From contig JAUNNW010000067.1 of assembly GCA_030531285.1 (NCBI GenBank), positions 1-7,526 of the forward strand: a stretch of DNA of 7,526 nt. The letters are read 5' to 3'. The notes beneath the pieces are model-generated. The model saw only the letters and a program-made list of their open reading frames with translations. It had not been told where the DNA came from and ran no database searches. Of this stretch, positions 6,905 through 7,526 are shown one piece after another. The DNA is from Synergistaceae bacterium. GTDB taxonomy: Bacteria; Synergistota; Synergistia; Synergistales; Synergistaceae. Position numbers and translations under genes: made by a program. Every line of letters starts with the position of its first letter. Within the stretch, counting starts at the first letter, position 1.

Positions 6905-7526
6905 CAACACAGAATTTTATACTGTTGAAAGTATTTGCGGCGCTATGTCTTTGCGCAAGCCGCAGAGAAGGTCGCTTGAAATTCTTGAGGATATTCTAAG
7001 CGGTATAACACCGTCAAAAACTATAGACAAACTTGAAGCAACAAGGAAAATTCACGCCAAGTATCCGATTTATACGGATTTTGAACGCGATTTTATGTCG
7101 CTTACTTTCGCGCTTGCGACCGGGGTTGGCAAAACGAGGCTTATGGGCGCGTTTATCGCTTATCTGTATTCGCAGAAGGGTATCAGAAATTTCTTTATAA
7201 TTGCCCCGGGAACTACTATTTACAACAAGCTGAGAAGCGATTTTGGCGATGTATCAAATCCTAAATATGTGTTTAAGGGCTTGAACTGTTTTGAAGAAGC
7301 GCCGATGATTATTACCGATGAAAACTATAAAAACAGACTGAACAGCGGACAGGATATAAATATCTTTATTTTCAACATCGGCAAGTTTGACAAGGAGAAC
7401 GCTCAGCTTAAAAAACTTAATGAGGTGCTGGGAGATTCGTTTTACAAGATGGTTTCAAGTTTAGATGACCTTGTTGTTATTATGGACGAGTCTCATCATT
7501 ATCGCGCTGACAGAGGTATGCAGGCA
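6894..7526 (+). CDS. res: Type III restriction-like DEAD/DEAH helicase subunit (Res), 3'-truncated
   Basis: Predicted ATP-dependent DNA translocase/helicase subunit of the restriction system, pairing with the methyltransferase encoded upstream. Only the first 211 residues are in the window. Visible superfamily 2 features are a Q-motif-like LRKPQRRSLEIL (20-31), the Walker A loop ATGVGKT (75-81), a motif Ia-like FIIAPGTTIY (101-110) and the Walker B/motif II DESHHYRA (198-205). The nuclease domain expected near the C-terminus of type III Res proteins lies beyond the window, so restriction activity cannot be judged from this sequence. The start is ATG 6894 (a second ATG follows at 6897), overlapping mod by 11 bases. 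Base composition resembles the flanks of mod rather than its AT-rich centre. An alternative is a helicase of a related defence system that uses the same methyltransferase type. Confidence 0.88.
   Translation, partial: MMNSNTEFYTVESICGAMSLRKPQRRSLEILEDILSGITPSKTIDKLEATRKIHAKYPIYTDFERDFMSLTFALATGVGKTRLMGAFIAYLYSQKGIRNFFIIAPGTTIYNKLRSDFGDVSNPKYVFKGLNCFEEAPMIITDENYKNRLNSGQDINIFIFNIGKFDKENAQLKKLNEVLGDSFYKMVSSLDDLVVIMDESHHYRADRGMQA

Overview
The window carries a short run of bacterial housekeeping genes followed by the start of a restriction-modification locus. Everything supportable lies on the + strand. The order is: hppA (membrane pyrophosphatase, 5' end cut off), dnaG (primase), rpoD (primary sigma factor), a type III-like DNA methyltransferase gene (mod), and the beginning of its helicase/restriction partner (res, cut off by the window end). 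No tRNA, rRNA, CRISPR array or transposase gene was seen.

The organism is a bacterium of moderate GC content. dnaG-rpoD is the core of the classical macromolecular synthesis operon, here without rpsU. The sigma factor has only a short segment between regions 1.2 and 2.1, so it lacks the large proteobacterial insertion. The pyrophosphatase has the residues of the K+-dependent class and an acidic residue at the position used by Na+ pumps. An anaerobic bacterium of Firmicutes (Negativicutes-like) or Synergistota affinity would fit, but this is a guess from gene style, not a placement.

Layout: 1-1338 encodes the C-terminal two thirds of HppA. The gap at 1339-1523 holds a strong hairpin terminator flanked by a 10-base direct repeat, then an AT-rich inverted repeat of TTAAGAAT units. 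dnaG (1524-3251, TTG start) and rpoD (3248-5068) overlap by ATGA and are probably translationally coupled. The gap at 5069-5227 holds a GCAA-loop hairpin and a recognisable promoter for the next operon. mod (5228-6904) and res (from 6894) overlap by 11 bases, with the res ribosome binding site inside the last mod codons.

How they work together: DnaG primes replication and RpoD directs housekeeping transcription. HppA is an independent transcription unit that uses pyrophosphate, a by-product of polymerisation reactions, to pump ions. mod-res is an accessory defence unit placed just after the sigma gene. The points most worth a second look are the lysine-rich histone-like tail of about 130 residues on RpoD, the AT-rich central segment of mod (a probable swapped target-recognition domain), the ion-specificity residues in HppA, and the repeat-rich hppA-dnaG gap. 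I did not find convincing evidence of an entirely new system in the sequence shown.
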